Source of the DNA: Mycolicibacter acidiphilus
GTDB taxonomy: Bacteria; Actinomycetota; Actinomycetes; Mycobacteriales; Mycobacteriaceae
NCBI RefSeq assembly: GCF_018455725.1
Contig: NZ_JAHCLR010000032.1
Coordinates: forward strand, 1 to 41,352
Length of the DNA: 41,352 bases
Direction: 5' to 3'
Shown here: piece by piece, positions 1-10,312 of the stretch
How the letters are laid out: every line of letters starts with the position of its first letter
Position numbering within the stretch: position 1 is the stretch's first letter
Position numbers and translations under genes: made by a program
The notes under the pieces: generated by a model
Seen by the model: only the letters and a program-made list of their open reading frames with translations
What the model was told of the DNA's origin: nothing
The model's database searches: none

Positions 1-22
1 AATCCCGGTGTTGAGGTAACCG

Positions 23-1519
23 ATGACGCTGCCGAGCCTGTCCGAGGTGGAGAACGCAAGCTGGGAATACCTGACCACCTGCGCCGCAAACTGGCGGAGC
101 CTCGCGAACAAATGGGAACAGGCGTTCACCGAGGTTCGCAACCAGTCAATGCACCCCGGTGGCACCGAGTGGACCGGTGACGCCGCCGACGCAGCACAAG
201 CCCGCACCGACAGCGACATGATGTGGGTACGCAATCCCACCGAACAATTGCGCGACGCCGCTGGGATCGCCGAACGCGGCCGCGAACAGCAAGAAGCGTG
301 CAGGCGAACATTGGTCAGCACCGTGGAGGATGTTCGCAACGCCGGGTTCAATGTCGCCGAGGACTACCACGTGACCCCCACCGACCCGGATTACTCGTCC
401 AGCGAGGCCCTCATGGCGCAGATGAACACCGCCGCCGAACACGAGGAGTTCATCAAATACCAGGTCGCACGGCTGGTCGAAGGCGAGAACGACCTGTCCC
501 GCCAGCTCGATACCGCAACACAAGGACTGGACAACTTCGCGTTCCCCGCCGAAGAAGGCGACGGCGGGGCTGGTGCGGCCGGGATGCCGCGCACGGCGAC
601 GCTGGTCGATGATGTGACACGGAACCCGACGATCAACAACGACGCAAGCACGCCCGTCATGGAGCCGCAAAGCAACGACGAGCAGAAGAAGGATGACCTA
701 GAAGCCACAATCCCGAACACCGGTATCAACATCGGCGGCGACGGCAAACACCACAAACCGACCCTGAACGGGGAACCGAATCCCCTCGATGCAGGTTTCG
801 ACGCCCGCCCTCTGCCTACAGGTACCGCGCAGGGACCAGACGGACAACTGTTGGCGTTCTACAGCATGCCGCCCTATCACATCCCCCCAGGCTCCGACGT
901 CCCGAACGAGAGCTACGTGACTCCCAACTCCGCCATCGTGGACCTGAAGAACCCGTCCAAAGTCATCGGGAAAGCACCCGTGGCACAAGCGAGCGGCGTC
1001 TACGACCCCGCGACCAACACCATGTACGTCGTCGGTAACCCCGGTGACGGGCACGGGGACGTTCGAGAGTTATGGCAATCTGCACCTGTTGACCCAAACA
1101 ACCCTAATAGTTGGGCGAGCAACTGGCACAAGGTTGGCGACGTTCTAGCTGGCAATCGTGAAAATCAGCTAATCAAAATGGAAGGTGGTGGATACATGTT
1201 GACTGGCGCGACGGACTTTGGTCCTGTAACTGCTGTCGCGGCGTCGTCGCCTGAAGGGTTAGTTGGGAATCCCAATGTGATCACGGTTGTCAATTCGGAT
1301 GGCCCGAAAGGCGTCCCGGGTGTGTATGGACCTACCGTGGTCGCAGACCACTTTGACCCAGCAACCGGTACGGATACCATCACGCTACGCACTAGTCAAT
1401 TTGCACCGCCCGACGCACCTCTCGGTCCAGATGGAAAACAGATTTATGACCCGCGGACGTTCACGTCGACCTTCACGGTGTCACAGCCACCACCCGCGCC
1501 TATAGCGCCTCCTCGTTGA
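23..1519 (+). CDS. WXG100-like type VII secretion-type protein with unidentified C-terminal domain
   Basis: A 498-residue protein. The N-terminal ~130 residues are helical and Trp-rich, with a WTG turn at residues 50-52 (a W-x-G motif) and a YHVTPTD segment around residue 115 that fits the YxxxD/E signal of type VII (ESX) substrates. A polar Pro/Gly/Asp-rich linker (~175-250) leads to a C-terminal domain with short beta-strand/turn repeats (for example YDPATNTMYVVGNPGDGHGD and GGGYMLTGATDFGPVTA) that recalls a beta-propeller or DUF4185-like fold; that part is only a resemblance. There is no signal peptide or membrane helix. The ATG is preceded by GAGG 6 nt upstream. It is the first of four closely spaced genes, followed 17 nt later by an exported protein. 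The 3' half has lower GC than the rest of the window. Mycobacterial relatives of the Rv0026 type have a similar helical N-terminus. Function unknown; export by an ESX system is inferred. Confidence 0.6.
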   Translation: MTLPSLSEVENASWEYLTTCAANWRSLANKWEQAFTEVRNQSMHPGGTEWTGDAADAAQARTDSDMMWVRNPTEQLRDAAGIAERGREQQEACRRTLVSTVEDVRNAGFNVAEDYHVTPTDPDYSSSEALMAQMNTAAEHEEFIKYQVARLVEGENDLSRQLDTATQGLDNFAFPAEEGDGGAGAAGMPRTATLVDDVTRNPTINNDASTPVMEPQSNDEQKKDDLEATIPNTGINIGGDGKHHKPTLNGEPNPLDAGFDARPLPTGTAQGPDGQLLAFYSMPPYHIPPGSDVPNESYVTPNSAIVDLKNPSKVIGKAPVAQASGVYDPATNTMYVVGNPGDGHGDVRELWQSAPVDPNNPNSWASNWHKVGDVLAGNRENQLIKMEGGGYMLTGATDFGPVTAVAASSPEGLVGNPNVITVVNSDGPKGVPGVYGPTVVADHFDPATGTDTITLRTSQFAPPDAPLGPDGKQIYDPRTFTSTFTVSQPPPAPIAPPR

Positions 1520-1536
1520 CCAGATAGGAGTAAATT

Positions 1537-2055
1537 ATGAGCGTTCGATGGGTATATCTAGTCGCATCAGCGGTTACCCTCGCAAGTGCTTGCGATGCGC
1601 CTCACGGTGAAGCTCAACCGCCGGGATTCCCCGACCTCAGCGGCGCAGCGGACGTTACAGGTTCCTTCATCCAACACGGCGGACGTGGAACCGTTGGCGT
1701 GAAGTTCGCAACGCCAGATGGACTCAGTTGTGGTTTCGGGATGCCGCAGAACGTCACCTCGAACGATCAACTAGCACAATGCAATGGTCCGCTGCCAGAC
1801 CTCGACCGTAAGTCCAACGGGACGTGCGACTTAGGGTATGCACAAGCGCCATCGTCTGGTCCAGGTGCAGTTAGCCATAGCACGGGGCAGTGCCCCAGCG
1901 GACCGCCTGGACTGCCCATACTCAACCCCGGCCAGAAGGTCATGTACGGCAACATCACCTGCGGTGTCACGTCTGGTGACGTGACCGCCTGCATCAATAC
2001 GTCCAACGGCGAGCACGGGTTCGTGCTGCAACCGTCAGGGTCTTGGACGTTCTGA
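1537..2055 (+). CDS. Cys-rich exported protein, paralog 1 of 3
   Basis: A 172-residue protein with a short charged N-terminus and a hydrophobic stretch ending LASAC (residues ~15-19), followed by PPGFPDLSG. The conserved Cys after the hydrophobic core suggests a lipoprotein, although the -3 residue is Ala rather than Leu/Val/Ile; cleavage by signal peptidase I just before PPGFP is the alternative. The mature part has six Cys, suited to disulfides outside the membrane. Motifs shared with the next two genes are a TPDGxSC segment, a GQKVMYGNITCGV segment with a later TACIN, and a C-terminal HGFVLxPSGSWTF. The start is supported by TAGGAG upstream of the ATG. The stop lies 1 nt before the next ATG, so the genes are probably co-transcribed and translationally coupled. 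No function is recognised; the small secreted-protein class with a TPDGxxC motif occurs in mycobacteria. Confidence 0.7.
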   Translation: MSVRWVYLVASAVTLASACDAPHGEAQPPGFPDLSGAADVTGSFIQHGGRGTVGVKFATPDGLSCGFGMPQNVTSNDQLAQCNGPLPDLDRKSNGTCDLGYAQAPSSGPGAVSHSTGQCPSGPPGLPILNPGQKVMYGNITCGVTSGDVTACINTSNGEHGFVLQPSGSWTF

Positions 2056-2056
2056 G

Positions 2057-2614
2057 ATGACAGCCGCGCAGCGAGAAATCCAACTGGATTGGCTGTTAGC
2101 AGGTAGCGTTGCCGCAGGCGGAGTCTTCGCCGCCGCCATGGCACTCGGTGCGTGCAATGCCCATGCTGACCCGCCACCGTTCCCTGATATCGACAGCTAC
2201 GCGCCGGTCAACGCCAGAGATCACCTAATCAGCTACGACACACCTGGAATAGTGGTGTCTGGAACATACTTCCTTACGCCGGACGGTATCTCATGCTCCA
2301 TCACTATCGGGGCGTATGCGGGCTGTACCGGTAATAACTTCCCAGCCGTACCTCCAGCAGCGCCAACAAAAGGCGGCGCGCCCCATGTGAACACGATTAG
2401 CACCGGTTCGCAAATACGCCCCGTTAGCGACGACACCGGCACTGACGGAACCATTCACAACGAGCCGATCAAAACCCTGCCGCCGTTCCACTCCATCTCT
2501 CTCGGCGGCGTGATCTGTGGCGTCGATGACGCTGGAACGACCGCGTGCAAAGACCCGCAAGGGCGGGGTTTCATCTTGTCCCCGTCGTGGTCTGGTTGGC
2601 TGCCGCGCGTGTGA
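2057..2614 (+). CDS. Cys-rich exported protein, paralog 2 of 3
   Basis: A 185-residue protein with a polar N-terminus and a hydrophobic segment at ~12-33 ending MALGAC, which matches a lipobox (L-G-A-C). NAHADPPPFPD follows, which also offers a signal peptidase I site after AHA. The mature region repeats the family pattern: PPFPDIDSYAPV, TPDGISC, GGVICGV, TACKD and a C-terminal RGFILSPSWSGWL. It has only four mature Cys against six in its neighbours, and a longer low-complexity middle (GGAPHVNTISTGSQ region). The start follows the previous stop by one base, and its TGA overlaps the next gene's ATG (TGATG), which indicates an operon. Function unknown. Confidence 0.7.
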   Translation: MTAAQREIQLDWLLAGSVAAGGVFAAAMALGACNAHADPPPFPDIDSYAPVNARDHLISYDTPGIVVSGTYFLTPDGISCSITIGAYAGCTGNNFPAVPPAAPTKGGAPHVNTISTGSQIRPVSDDTGTDGTIHNEPIKTLPPFHSISLGGVICGVDDAGTTACKDPQGRGFILSPSWSGWLPRV

Positions 2615-3189
2615 TGTGTGCGGTGAGGCGGATGAGGATGGATACACACGCGAATCAACTGGTTATCCGCATTGTCGGCGTCCCACTTGCACTTACCGCC
2701 TCGGCGCTCATGATCGCGAGCGCGTGCACCGCCGAGGCTGCACCTCCCGGATTCCCCAACGTCGATAGCTACACGCCGGTCGATCCGAACACGCTCATGC
2801 ATATGAACAAAAGCTGGAGGTCGGTAGTTTTCTACCCTGCAAGCAGGCATTACTCGTGCTCATATCTGTTCAGCGGAGTAGGGGTCACGGAGGATAACCG
2901 AACCTTGTCTTGCCAAGGCGATATCCCCGGAGCCGCAGACGCACCTTTTGATGGACCCGATACCGGATGTTCATTCGTGGGCGTCGCGCCGAATTGGTTG
3001 GCGCGACGTGCATCACAGTGTGTGCCCTATCAGGGCAGCAATATTGCTATACCAGGTCACGAACTGCTTCCTGGGCAGAAAGTCACCTACGGCTCCATAA
3101 CCTGTGTTCAAGACCAGGGTGACCGAACCGCGTGCATCAACGGTGACCACGGCTTCGTCATCTCACCAGAGAAGACATGGGCGTTCTGA
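2614..3189 (+). CDS. Cys-rich exported protein, paralog 3 of 3
   Basis: The third tandem paralog, up to 191 residues. The ATG at 2614 overlaps the preceding TGA; ATGs at 2632 and 2638 are in frame, and 2638 has GAGGCGG about 7 nt upstream, so the true start is one of the three. A hydrophobic segment (IRIVGVPLALTASALMIAS) ends in SAC, then TAEAAPPGFPNVDSYTPV gives the family's mature N-terminus and a possible AEA cleavage site. Six mature Cys match paralog 1, with the shared GQKVTYGSITC, TACIN and HGFVISPEKTWAF blocks. The TPDG motif is replaced by YPASRHYSC. The gene ends 35 nt from the convergent lpqB stop. Function unknown. Confidence 0.65.
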   Translation: MCAVRRMRMDTHANQLVIRIVGVPLALTASALMIASACTAEAAPPGFPNVDSYTPVDPNTLMHMNKSWRSVVFYPASRHYSCSYLFSGVGVTEDNRTLSCQGDIPGAADAPFDGPDTGCSFVGVAPNWLARRASQCVPYQGSNIAIPGHELLPGQKVTYGSITCVQDQGDRTACINGDHGFVISPEKTWAF

Positions 3190-3224
3190 TCGGTCCACGA
3201 GGTCGGAACAACACGGCCTGACAA

Positions 3225-4997
3225 TCACCCGGGCAACACCGGCACCGCCCCGCCGACCATGAACGGTTGCACCGGCGTCCAACCCTGCTCGTTCTCCGCC
3301 GCCGACGACGACAGCTGCAGCACACCGCGCGGCTCGGCGACGAACACCGAGGACGGGTTCGCCACGATCGTCGACACCGGCAGCTGCAGGTTGCCGCTGG
3401 GCGCATCGGAGTTCACCCCGTCGATGTTGACGTAGGACACCGGGTGCTTGGGGTCCGAGCGGCTCACCACGATGTCCTCCCCGGTGCGCCAGGACAGCGA
3501 CACCGCCGAGGAACCCAGCCCGAAGCCGAGCCGGCGCGGTGAACTCAGCACGAACTGACCGTCCTGGGTCTGGTTGACCTCGGCCAGGATCACCTGCCCG
3601 CCGATCACCATCGCCGCGCGGGTGCCGTCCCGGGACAGCTGCAGTTCGCTGATCGGGCCGGGGAACCGCGCAGACAGCGCCCCGGAGTCCACCGGGGTGC
3701 GGGCCGGCCGCCCGGAGGCCACCTCCTGCATCGCCCGCAGCACCGTGTTGCCGTCGACCACCACCCACACCGCGTCGTCCAACGACCAGCTGGGCCGCGA
3801 CAGCAGGTGCCCCTCGGCGGCCTGCACCGCCTCCCCGCCGAGGTCGCCGATCCACAGCGTCGACACCGGATCCGGCCCGCCCGGGTGCACCACCACCGAC
3901 GCCACCTGGCGCCCGCTGCGGGACAGGGCGGCCGCCGCCTGATCGGTGGCCCGGCCGAACGCGCCGGGGACGTGGTCGGCGCGCTGGCCGTCCAGCACCA
4001 GCAGCGATCCGCCGACCAGGGCGTGCATCCCGGCGCCGGCACCGTCGTCGGCGCCCGGGTCGGTGGCGGCGACATCGGAGGTGGTCCACCCGTCGGGGAA
4101 CCGGTCATCGAGTGCGGCGCCGTCGGCGTCGATCACGTACGGGCCCTTGATGTCCGCGCGGGCCAGCGTCCAGATCAGTTGCGCGGCAAGCAGTTGCCGG
4201 CTGGCCGGGTCGGTCGTGGACAGGCTGTCCAGGTCCACCTTCACCCCGGCGTAGCCGCGGCCGACCCCGCTCTTGCCGCCGTCGGCGCGGGTCACCGGGC
4301 CGCGCAGCCGCAGCGGCGGGCCGAGCAGGTTGCGCACCCCGGCGGCCAGGTCCGGGCGTGGCCCGGCGATCAGTTTGGAGACCAGTTCGGTGCCCAGCTG
4401 GTCGGGATCGGACACCGCGACGTAGCGCGGGTCGGGCACCACCGTCTTGCCGGTGGGGTCGACGAAGTACAGCTGGTGACGCTTGTAGGTGGCCTGGAAC
4501 TGCTGCCAGTCCAGGAACACCCCGTTCGGCAGCCGGTTGATCCGCCAGCCGTCAGAGGTCTTGACCAGTTCGATCGGGTCGGCGGTGGGCAGGGCGCCCT
4601 CGGCGGTCTCGAACACCCCCATGTCCGACAGCGACCCGAGGATGTCGGCGCGCATGTCGACCGTCACCTTGTCGGCACCGCGGGTCTCGACGAACACCAC
4701 GTTGTCGATCAGCAGCGCACTGCCCGCGTCGTCCCAGGAGTCCGACGCCGACTGGGTGAGGAACTGCCGCGCCGCCCGGTGCCGGTTGGCGGGATCGGCG
4801 GTGGCCTTGAGGAATTCGCGGAGCAGCACGTCGGGGTCCATGCCCGGGGTCGGCTTGGGCAGGTTCGACGGCGGCGGCTGCTCGACGGTGCCGATCGCCT
4901 GCGGCGCCGACTCGCTGGGCACCCCGGCGCAGCCCGACAGCGTCGTGACGACCGCGACCGCCAGCACCGCGAGCCTGCCGATGTATCGCCGCATCAT
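3225..4997 (-). CDS. lpqB: Lipoprotein LpqB
   Basis: A 590-residue lipoprotein anchored on the outer face of the membrane that works with the MtrB sensor kinase. The signal peptide runs from [16 protein letters not shown] to a lipobox LSGC near residue 25. A GerMN-type domain (~40-270) precedes a C-terminal beta-propeller-like region, the arrangement known for mycobacterial LpqB (about 583 residues in M. tuberculosis). The start is placed at the ATG at 4997 because it overlaps the mtrB TGA (ATGA) and puts the signal peptide at the N-terminus. The open frame extends further upstream inside mtrB, but that extension is antisense-like and would bury the signal sequence. In related bacteria LpqB modulates MtrA phosphorylation and cell division. 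Third gene of the mtrA-mtrB-lpqB operon. Confidence 0.95.
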   Translation of the reverse strand: MMRRYIGRLAVLAVAVVTTLSGCAGVPSESAPQAIGTVEQPPPSNLPKPTPGMDPDVLLREFLKATADPANRHRAARQFLTQSASDSWDDAGSALLIDNVVFVETRGADKVTVDMRADILGSLSDMGVFETAEGALPTADPIELVKTSDGWRINRLPNGVFLDWQQFQATYKRHQLYFVDPTGKTVVPDPRYVAVSDPDQLGTELVSKLIAGPRPDLAAGVRNLLGPPLRLRGPVTRADGGKSGVGRGYAGVKVDLDSLSTTDPASRQLLAAQLIWTLARADIKGPYVIDADGAALDDRFPDGWTTSDVAATDPGADDGAGAGMHALVGGSLLVLDGQRADHVPGAFGRATDQAAAALSRSGRQVASVVVHPGGPDPVSTLWIGDLGGEAVQAAEGHLLSRPSWSLDDAVWVVVDGNTVLRAMQEVASGRPARTPVDSGALSARFPGPISELQLSRDGTRAAMVIGGQVILAEVNQTQDGQFVLSSPRRLGFGLGSSAVSLSWRTGEDIVVSRSDPKHPVSYVNIDGVNSDAPSGNLQLPVSTIVANPSSVFVAEPRGVLQLSSSAAENEQGWTPVQPFMVGGAVPVLPG

Positions 4998-6634
4998 CCG
5001 GTCTTCTCCGCGTGCTCGCGGGTGCGCTGGCGGCGTTCCCGGCGTTCGGCGTCCACCGGCTTCATCGGAAGCGGGCTGGTCGTCACCTTGTGCCCGCGCA
5101 CCAACGGCAGCGTCAACCGGAAGCAGGCACCCTTGCCGGGTTCCCCCCACGCCTCCAGGCGGCCCTGGTGCAGACGGGCGTCCTCCACGCTGATCGCCAG
5201 ACCCAGCCCGGTGCCACCGGAGCGGCGCACCCGCGACGGGTCCGCCCGCCAGAACCGGCTGAAGACCAGCTTCTCCTCTCCCGGCCGCAGCCCGACACCG
5301 TGGTCGCGCACGGTGACGGCGACGGTGTCCTCGTCGGCGGCCATCGTGATGACGACCGGCTTGTGTTCGGCGTGGTCGATGGCGTTGGCGATCAGGTTCC
5401 GCAGGATGCGTTCCACCCGGCGCGGGTCGACCTCGGCGATCACCCCGTCGGGCGGCAGGTCCACCTTGAGTTCGACGCCGGCGTCGGCGGCCAGGTGCCC
5501 GACGTTGGTCAGCGCGGAGTTCACCGTCGAGCGCAGATCCACCGACTCCACCGATAGTTCGGCCACCCCGGCGTCGTGCCGGGAGATCTCCAGCAGGTCG
5601 TTGAGCAGCGTCTCGAACCGGTCCAGCTCACTGACCAGCAGCTCGGTGGAGCGGCGCAGCGACGGTTCCAGGTCCTCGCTGTGGTCGTGGATCAGGTCGG
5701 CGGCCATCCGCACCGTGGTCAGCGGGGTGCGCAGCTCATGGCTGACGTCGGAGGTGAACTGGCGCTGCAGGTTGCCGAACTCCTCCAGCTGGGTGATCTG
5801 CCGGGACAGCGACTCGGCCATGTCGTTGAACGACACCGCCAGCCGCGCCATGTCGTCCTCACCGCGCACCGACATCCGCTCGGACAGGTTGCCCTCGGCG
5901 AACTGCTCGGCGATCCGCGACGCCGAGCGCACCGGCAGCACCACCTGCCGCGACACCAGCAGCGCGATCCCGGCCAGCAGCACCAGCAGCATCAACCCGC
6001 CGGTGGCGATGGTGCCGCGCACCAGGCTGATCGTGCTGCGCTCGGTGCCCAGCGGGTAGATCAGGTACAGCTCCAGGTTGGTGATGCGCGACGTCGTCGG
6101 CGTCCCGATGATCAGCGCCGGCCCGGAGAAACCCTCGACGTGCACGGTGGCGTACTGATAGCTGACCTGACCGGCTTTGACGAAGTCCCGCAACCCGGCC
6201 GGCACCTGCTCGACCGGGCCGACGGTGGTGGCGGCACGCGGCCCGTCACCGGGCACCACCAGCACCACCTCGAACGCGCCGGCCGTCGCACCGGACGGAT
6301 CGCTCTTGGACATCAGGGTGCTGCGCGCCAACTGCAGGCTGGACGACAGCGACCGGGACTCCTCACCGCCGACGATGCCGCCGACGGTGACCCGGGCCCG
6401 TTCGATCTGCTCGGTGGCCGCCCGAACCTTGACGTCGAGCACCCGGTCGGTGATCTGGCTGGTCAGCACGAAGCCGAGCGCCAGGATGACCGCCGCGGAC
6501 AACCCGAGCGTGAGCACCACAACGCGAAGTTGCAGAGAGCGGCGCCAGGCGATCTGCACCGCACGCCGCAGTACGCCGACACCACCCAGCAGCGGACCGG
6601 GCCGGCCGGGACGGCGTTTGGAACTGAAGATCAC
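4994..6634 (-). CDS. mtrB: Sensor histidine kinase MtrB
   Basis: A 546-residue membrane histidine kinase that phosphorylates MtrA and controls cell division and envelope genes. TM1 lies at ~37-59, an extracytoplasmic domain at ~60-205, TM2 at ~208-228 and a HAMP domain next. The HisKA block [19 protein letters not shown] carries the phospho-acceptor His299. The catalytic domain shows the N-box ([12 protein letters not shown]), the G1 box ([11 protein letters not shown]) and [10 protein letters not shown]. The C-terminal tail is shorter and less proline-rich than the M. tuberculosis protein (567 residues). The stop overlaps the lpqB start by four bases; the start lies 28 nt from the mtrA stop. 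Residue-level similarity to mycobacterial MtrB is very high through the kinase core. Confidence 0.97.
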   Translation of the reverse strand: MIFSSKRRPGRPGPLLGGVGVLRRAVQIAWRRSLQLRVVVLTLGLSAAVILALGFVLTSQITDRVLDVKVRAATEQIERARVTVGGIVGGEESRSLSSSLQLARSTLMSKSDPSGATAGAFEVVLVVPGDGPRAATTVGPVEQVPAGLRDFVKAGQVSYQYATVHVEGFSGPALIIGTPTTSRITNLELYLIYPLGTERSTISLVRGTIATGGLMLLVLLAGIALLVSRQVVLPVRSASRIAEQFAEGNLSERMSVRGEDDMARLAVSFNDMAESLSRQITQLEEFGNLQRQFTSDVSHELRTPLTTVRMAADLIHDHSEDLEPSLRRSTELLVSELDRFETLLNDLLEISRHDAGVAELSVESVDLRSTVNSALTNVGHLAADAGVELKVDLPPDGVIAEVDPRRVERILRNLIANAIDHAEHKPVVITMAADEDTVAVTVRDHGVGLRPGEEKLVFSRFWRADPSRVRRSGGTGLGLAISVEDARLHQGRLEAWGEPGKGACFRLTLPLVRGHKVTTSPLPMKPVDAERRERRQRTREHAEKTG

Positions 6635-6662
6635 GCGCGCCCCGCCTCGATGACGCCAGGGA

Positions 6663-7349
6663 TCACGGAGGTCCGGCCTTGTAACCCACTCCTCGAACGG
6701 TCAACACCACGGTCGGGTTCTCCGGGTCCTTCTCGACCTTGGCTCGCAGCCGCTGCACGTGCACGTTCACCAGCCGGGTGTCGGCCGGGTGCCGGTAACC
6801 CCAGACCTGTTCGAGCAACACGTCCCGAGTAAACACCTGCCGCGGTTTGCGTGCCAGCGCCACCAGCAGGTCGAACTCCAGCGGGGTCAGCGAGATCTGC
6901 TCACCGGCGCGACTGACCTTGTGCGCGGGCACGTCGATGTCGATGTCGGCGATCGAGAGCAACTCGGCCGGCTCGTCGTCGTTGCGCCGCAGCCGGGCTC
7001 GCACCCGGGCCACCAGCTCCTTCGGCTTGAACGGCTTCATGATGTAGTCGTCGGCGCCGGACTCCAGGCCGAGCACCACGTCGACGGTGTCGGTCTTGGC
7101 GGTCAGCATGACGATCGGCACGCCGGAGTCCTTGCGCAGCACCCGGCAGACGTCGATGCCGTTCATGCCGGGCAGCATCAGGTCCAGCAGCACCAGGTCG
7201 GGCCGCAGTTCGTGGACGGCGGTGAGCGCCTGGGTGCCGTCGCCGACGACCGCGGTGTCGAAACCCTCGCCGCGCAGCACGATGGTGAGCATCTCGGCCA
7301 ACGATGCGTCATCGTCGACGACCAGAATCCTTTGCCTCATGGCGTCCAT
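6663..7349 (-). CDS. mtrA: Response regulator MtrA
   Basis: A 228-residue OmpR/PhoB-family DNA-binding regulator, the same length as M. tuberculosis MtrA. The receiver domain has the acidic pocket VDDD (residues 11-14), phospho-acceptor Asp56 in [10 protein letters not shown] and the conserved Lys of MKPFKP near 105. The winged helix contains [20 protein letters not shown] and ends [14 protein letters not shown]. The start [11 protein letters not shown] is chosen from the family; a longer upstream frame is antisense to tmk sequence and is rejected. MtrA regulates genes for cell division, wall hydrolases and replication. An inverted repeat sits immediately upstream of the ATG. Confidence 0.98.
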   Translation of the reverse strand: MDAMRQRILVVDDDASLAEMLTIVLRGEGFDTAVVGDGTQALTAVHELRPDLVLLDLMLPGMNGIDVCRVLRKDSGVPIVMLTAKTDTVDVVLGLESGADDYIMKPFKPKELVARVRARLRRNDDEPAELLSIADIDIDVPAHKVSRAGEQISLTPLEFDLLVALARKPRQVFTRDVLLEQVWGYRHPADTRLVNVHVQRLRAKVEKDPENPTVVLTVRGVGYKAGPP

Positions 7350-7352
7350 GGT

Positions 7353-7368
7353 GTCACCCGAGCGTGAC
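7353..7368. promoter_or_regulatory. Inverted repeat at the mtrA start codon
   Basis: GTCAC-N6-GTGAC, a perfect 5-bp inverted repeat, ends three bases before the mtrA ATG (at 7349). It could be an operator or an mRNA hairpin that masks the start region. No protein is assigned. Confidence 0.4.
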
Positions 7369-7401
7369 AAAACCCGGCTAGTACACGCCGTGTCTTGCGG
7401 G

Positions 7402-8043
7402 TTAACTGCGCGGCGTGGCCGACAATTCGGCGGCCAGCCCCGCCGCGTCGACGGCCGGACCGACGACCCGCCACGGCCCGCCGAAGCCGGCCGCCGCCAA
7501 TCCGCGGTACACCGCACCGGTGCGCCGTTGCAGGCCTTCGTCGCGCTCGTAGCTGTCCCGGGCGCGAGTGGCGTCGGTCGCTTCCCGCTGCCGGGCCCGC
7601 GCGTCGGCCAACTCCACCGAGACGTCGAGCAGCAACTGCCAGTCCGGGGCGGGCAGCGCCAGCCGGCCGTACTCCAGGTGGCGCACCCAGTCGACGACCT
7701 CGCCGGCCGCATCCTGGTGCAGGCGGGCGGCGCTGTAGGCGGCGTTGGAGGCGACGTAACGGTCCAGGATCACCACGTCGTACTCACGCATCAGGAGCCG
7801 GATCTGGGCGCGGGCCCCGCCCCGGTCCAGGGCGAACAGCACCGCCATCGCGTACACCGAGTCGGCCAGATCGCCGTGTCGGCCGTGCAGCGCCTCGGCG
7901 GCCAGGTCGGCGGTCTCCGAGTCGCCGTAGCGCGGGAACGCCAGCGTCGTCACCGATTTCCCGGCTGCGGTGAACGCCGCCCGCAGCCCGTCGGCCAGGG
8001 TGCGCTTGCCGGCGCCGTCGACGCCTTCGATCGCGATCAGCAT
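7402..8043 (-). CDS. tmk: Thymidylate kinase
   Basis: A 213-residue dTMP kinase (dTMP + ATP to dTDP + ADP), essential for dTTP synthesis; the usual mycobacterial length is 214. The P-loop GVDGAGKRTL lies at residues 8-17, and the DRYVASNAAYSA segment carries the conserved DRY and substrate-contacting residues. The start MLIAIEGVDG matches the family and has GAGGTGG upstream. It lies between ahcY and mtrA, as in M. tuberculosis (Rv3247c), 53 nt upstream of mtrA and separated from ahcY by a 95-nt gap that holds a long palindrome. Confidence 0.96.
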   Translation of the reverse strand: MLIAIEGVDGAGKRTLADGLRAAFTAAGKSVTTLAFPRYGDSETADLAAEALHGRHGDLADSVYAMAVLFALDRGGARAQIRLLMREYDVVILDRYVASNAAYSAARLHQDAAGEVVDWVRHLEYGRLALPAPDWQLLLDVSVELADARARQREATDATRARDSYERDEGLQRRTGAVYRGLAAAGFGGPWRVVGPAVDAAGLAAELSATPRS

Positions 8044-8072
8044 GGCGCGAACACCACCTCTACCCCGGCAAG

Positions 8073-8121
8073 CGTGAAGCCACGCTCACGCTGAGTGCTC
8101 CAGCGTGCGCGTGGCTTCACG
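8073..8121. repeat. Long near-perfect palindrome between ahcY and tmk
   Basis: A 13-bp perfect arm (CGTGAAGCCACGC at 8073-8085, complement at 8109-8121) encloses a second 6-bp arm (CACGCT/AGCGTG) with one mismatch between them and a 9-nt loop. It fills the centre of the ahcY-tmk gap. No T-tract follows on either strand, so it is not a canonical intrinsic terminator; it may be an RNA-stability or transcription-pausing hairpin or a mobile palindromic mini-element. Confidence 0.75.
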
Positions 8122-8138
8122 TTCGGCGATCTGGGAGA

Positions 8139-9596
<1,458 letters not shown>

Positions 9597-9671
9597 CAGT
9601 ACGCCCCCGTGGGTTCGGTTGGATAGCTCGGGTACAAGCTACCGGCGGGGGTCAGCCGGGGGTGCGCCGGG

Positions 9672-10286
9672 TCAGCCGGTCTCGATGACGCCGTAGGTCT
9701 CCGCCGCCGGAGTGAACAACCGGGCCAGGTCGGCGGCGACGTCGTGGTCGGCTTCCGGCGGCATCGAGACGTAGCTCATGGCCAGCCGGACGATGGCCCG
9801 GGCCAGGATGCCGGCGTCTTCCTCACTGGCCCGCACCCAGCTGTGCATGAACGACGACGTGAGCCGCGCCGAGCAGTGGGTGATGATCGGGCCGCTGTCG
9901 GTGGTGATGATCTGCAGCAGGTCGGGCTTGGCGACCCCGGTCAGCAGCGAGATCACCAGCGGGTCGGCGGCCGAGGAGGTGAAGAAGTCCCGGAACCCCT
10001 CCAGGAACGCCGCGTGCACGTCGCCGACATTGCCGTAGATGGCGCGTTCGACGGCGTCGACGAGCCGGTCGGCGAGCCGCAGCGCGTAGCCCTGGGCCAG
10101 CCCCTGCCGCGACCCGAACTCGTTGTAGATGGTCTGCCGGCTCACCCCGGCCGCCTCGGCGACGGCGGCCAGCGTGATCGACGACCAGTCGCGGGCGGTC
10201 AGCAGCTCACGCATCGCGTCGAGCACCGAGTCGCGCAGCAGCGCCCGGGAGGCCTCCGCGTAGGGCATGCGGGCGCTTCGAGTCAC
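9672..10286 (-). CDS. TetR-family regulator of the alkB block (Rv3249c-type)
   Basis: A 204-residue TetR/AcrR repressor when started at the GTG at 10286 (VTRSARMPYAEAS). A longer frame begins at 10370, but it would overlap the rubredoxin gene. The N-terminal helix-turn-helix is ITLAAVAEAAGVSRQTIYNEFGSRQGL (residues ~32-58); the C-terminal two thirds is the ligand/dimer domain. The block PLVISLLTGVAKPDLLQIITTDSGPIIT and the end YVSMPPEADHDVAADLARL match Rv3249c, whose structure is known with fatty-acid-like ligands and which has been linked to mmpL3 control. It lies just downstream of alkB-rubA in the same orientation, so autoregulation through the alkB operator is likely. No good ribosome site precedes the GTG, so the start is uncertain. 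Confidence 0.85.
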   Translation of the reverse strand: MTRSARMPYAEASRALLRDSVLDAMRELLTARDWSSITLAAVAEAAGVSRQTIYNEFGSRQGLAQGYALRLADRLVDAVERAIYGNVGDVHAAFLEGFRDFFTSSAADPLVISLLTGVAKPDLLQIITTDSGPIITHCSARLTSSFMHSWVRASEEDAGILARAIVRLAMSYVSMPPEADHDVAADLARLFTPAAETYGVIETG

Positions 10287-10312
10287 GCAGGCGACATTAG
10301 TCGGCACGCTCC

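Noticed and set aside
4998-5150. Longer N-terminus for LpqB
   Set aside because: It would place 50 hydrophilic residues before the lipoprotein signal peptide; the ATG overlapping the mtrB stop is the sensible start.
3807-6059. 750-codon open frame on the + strand
   Set aside because: It is antisense to lpqB and mtrB, Arg/Gly/Val-rich with no domain, and arises from GC bias at codon positions.
9597-9671. SAH riboswitch upstream of ahcY
   Set aside because: The gap is only 75 nt and shows just a short TAGCT/AGCTA stem, not the conserved riboswitch core.
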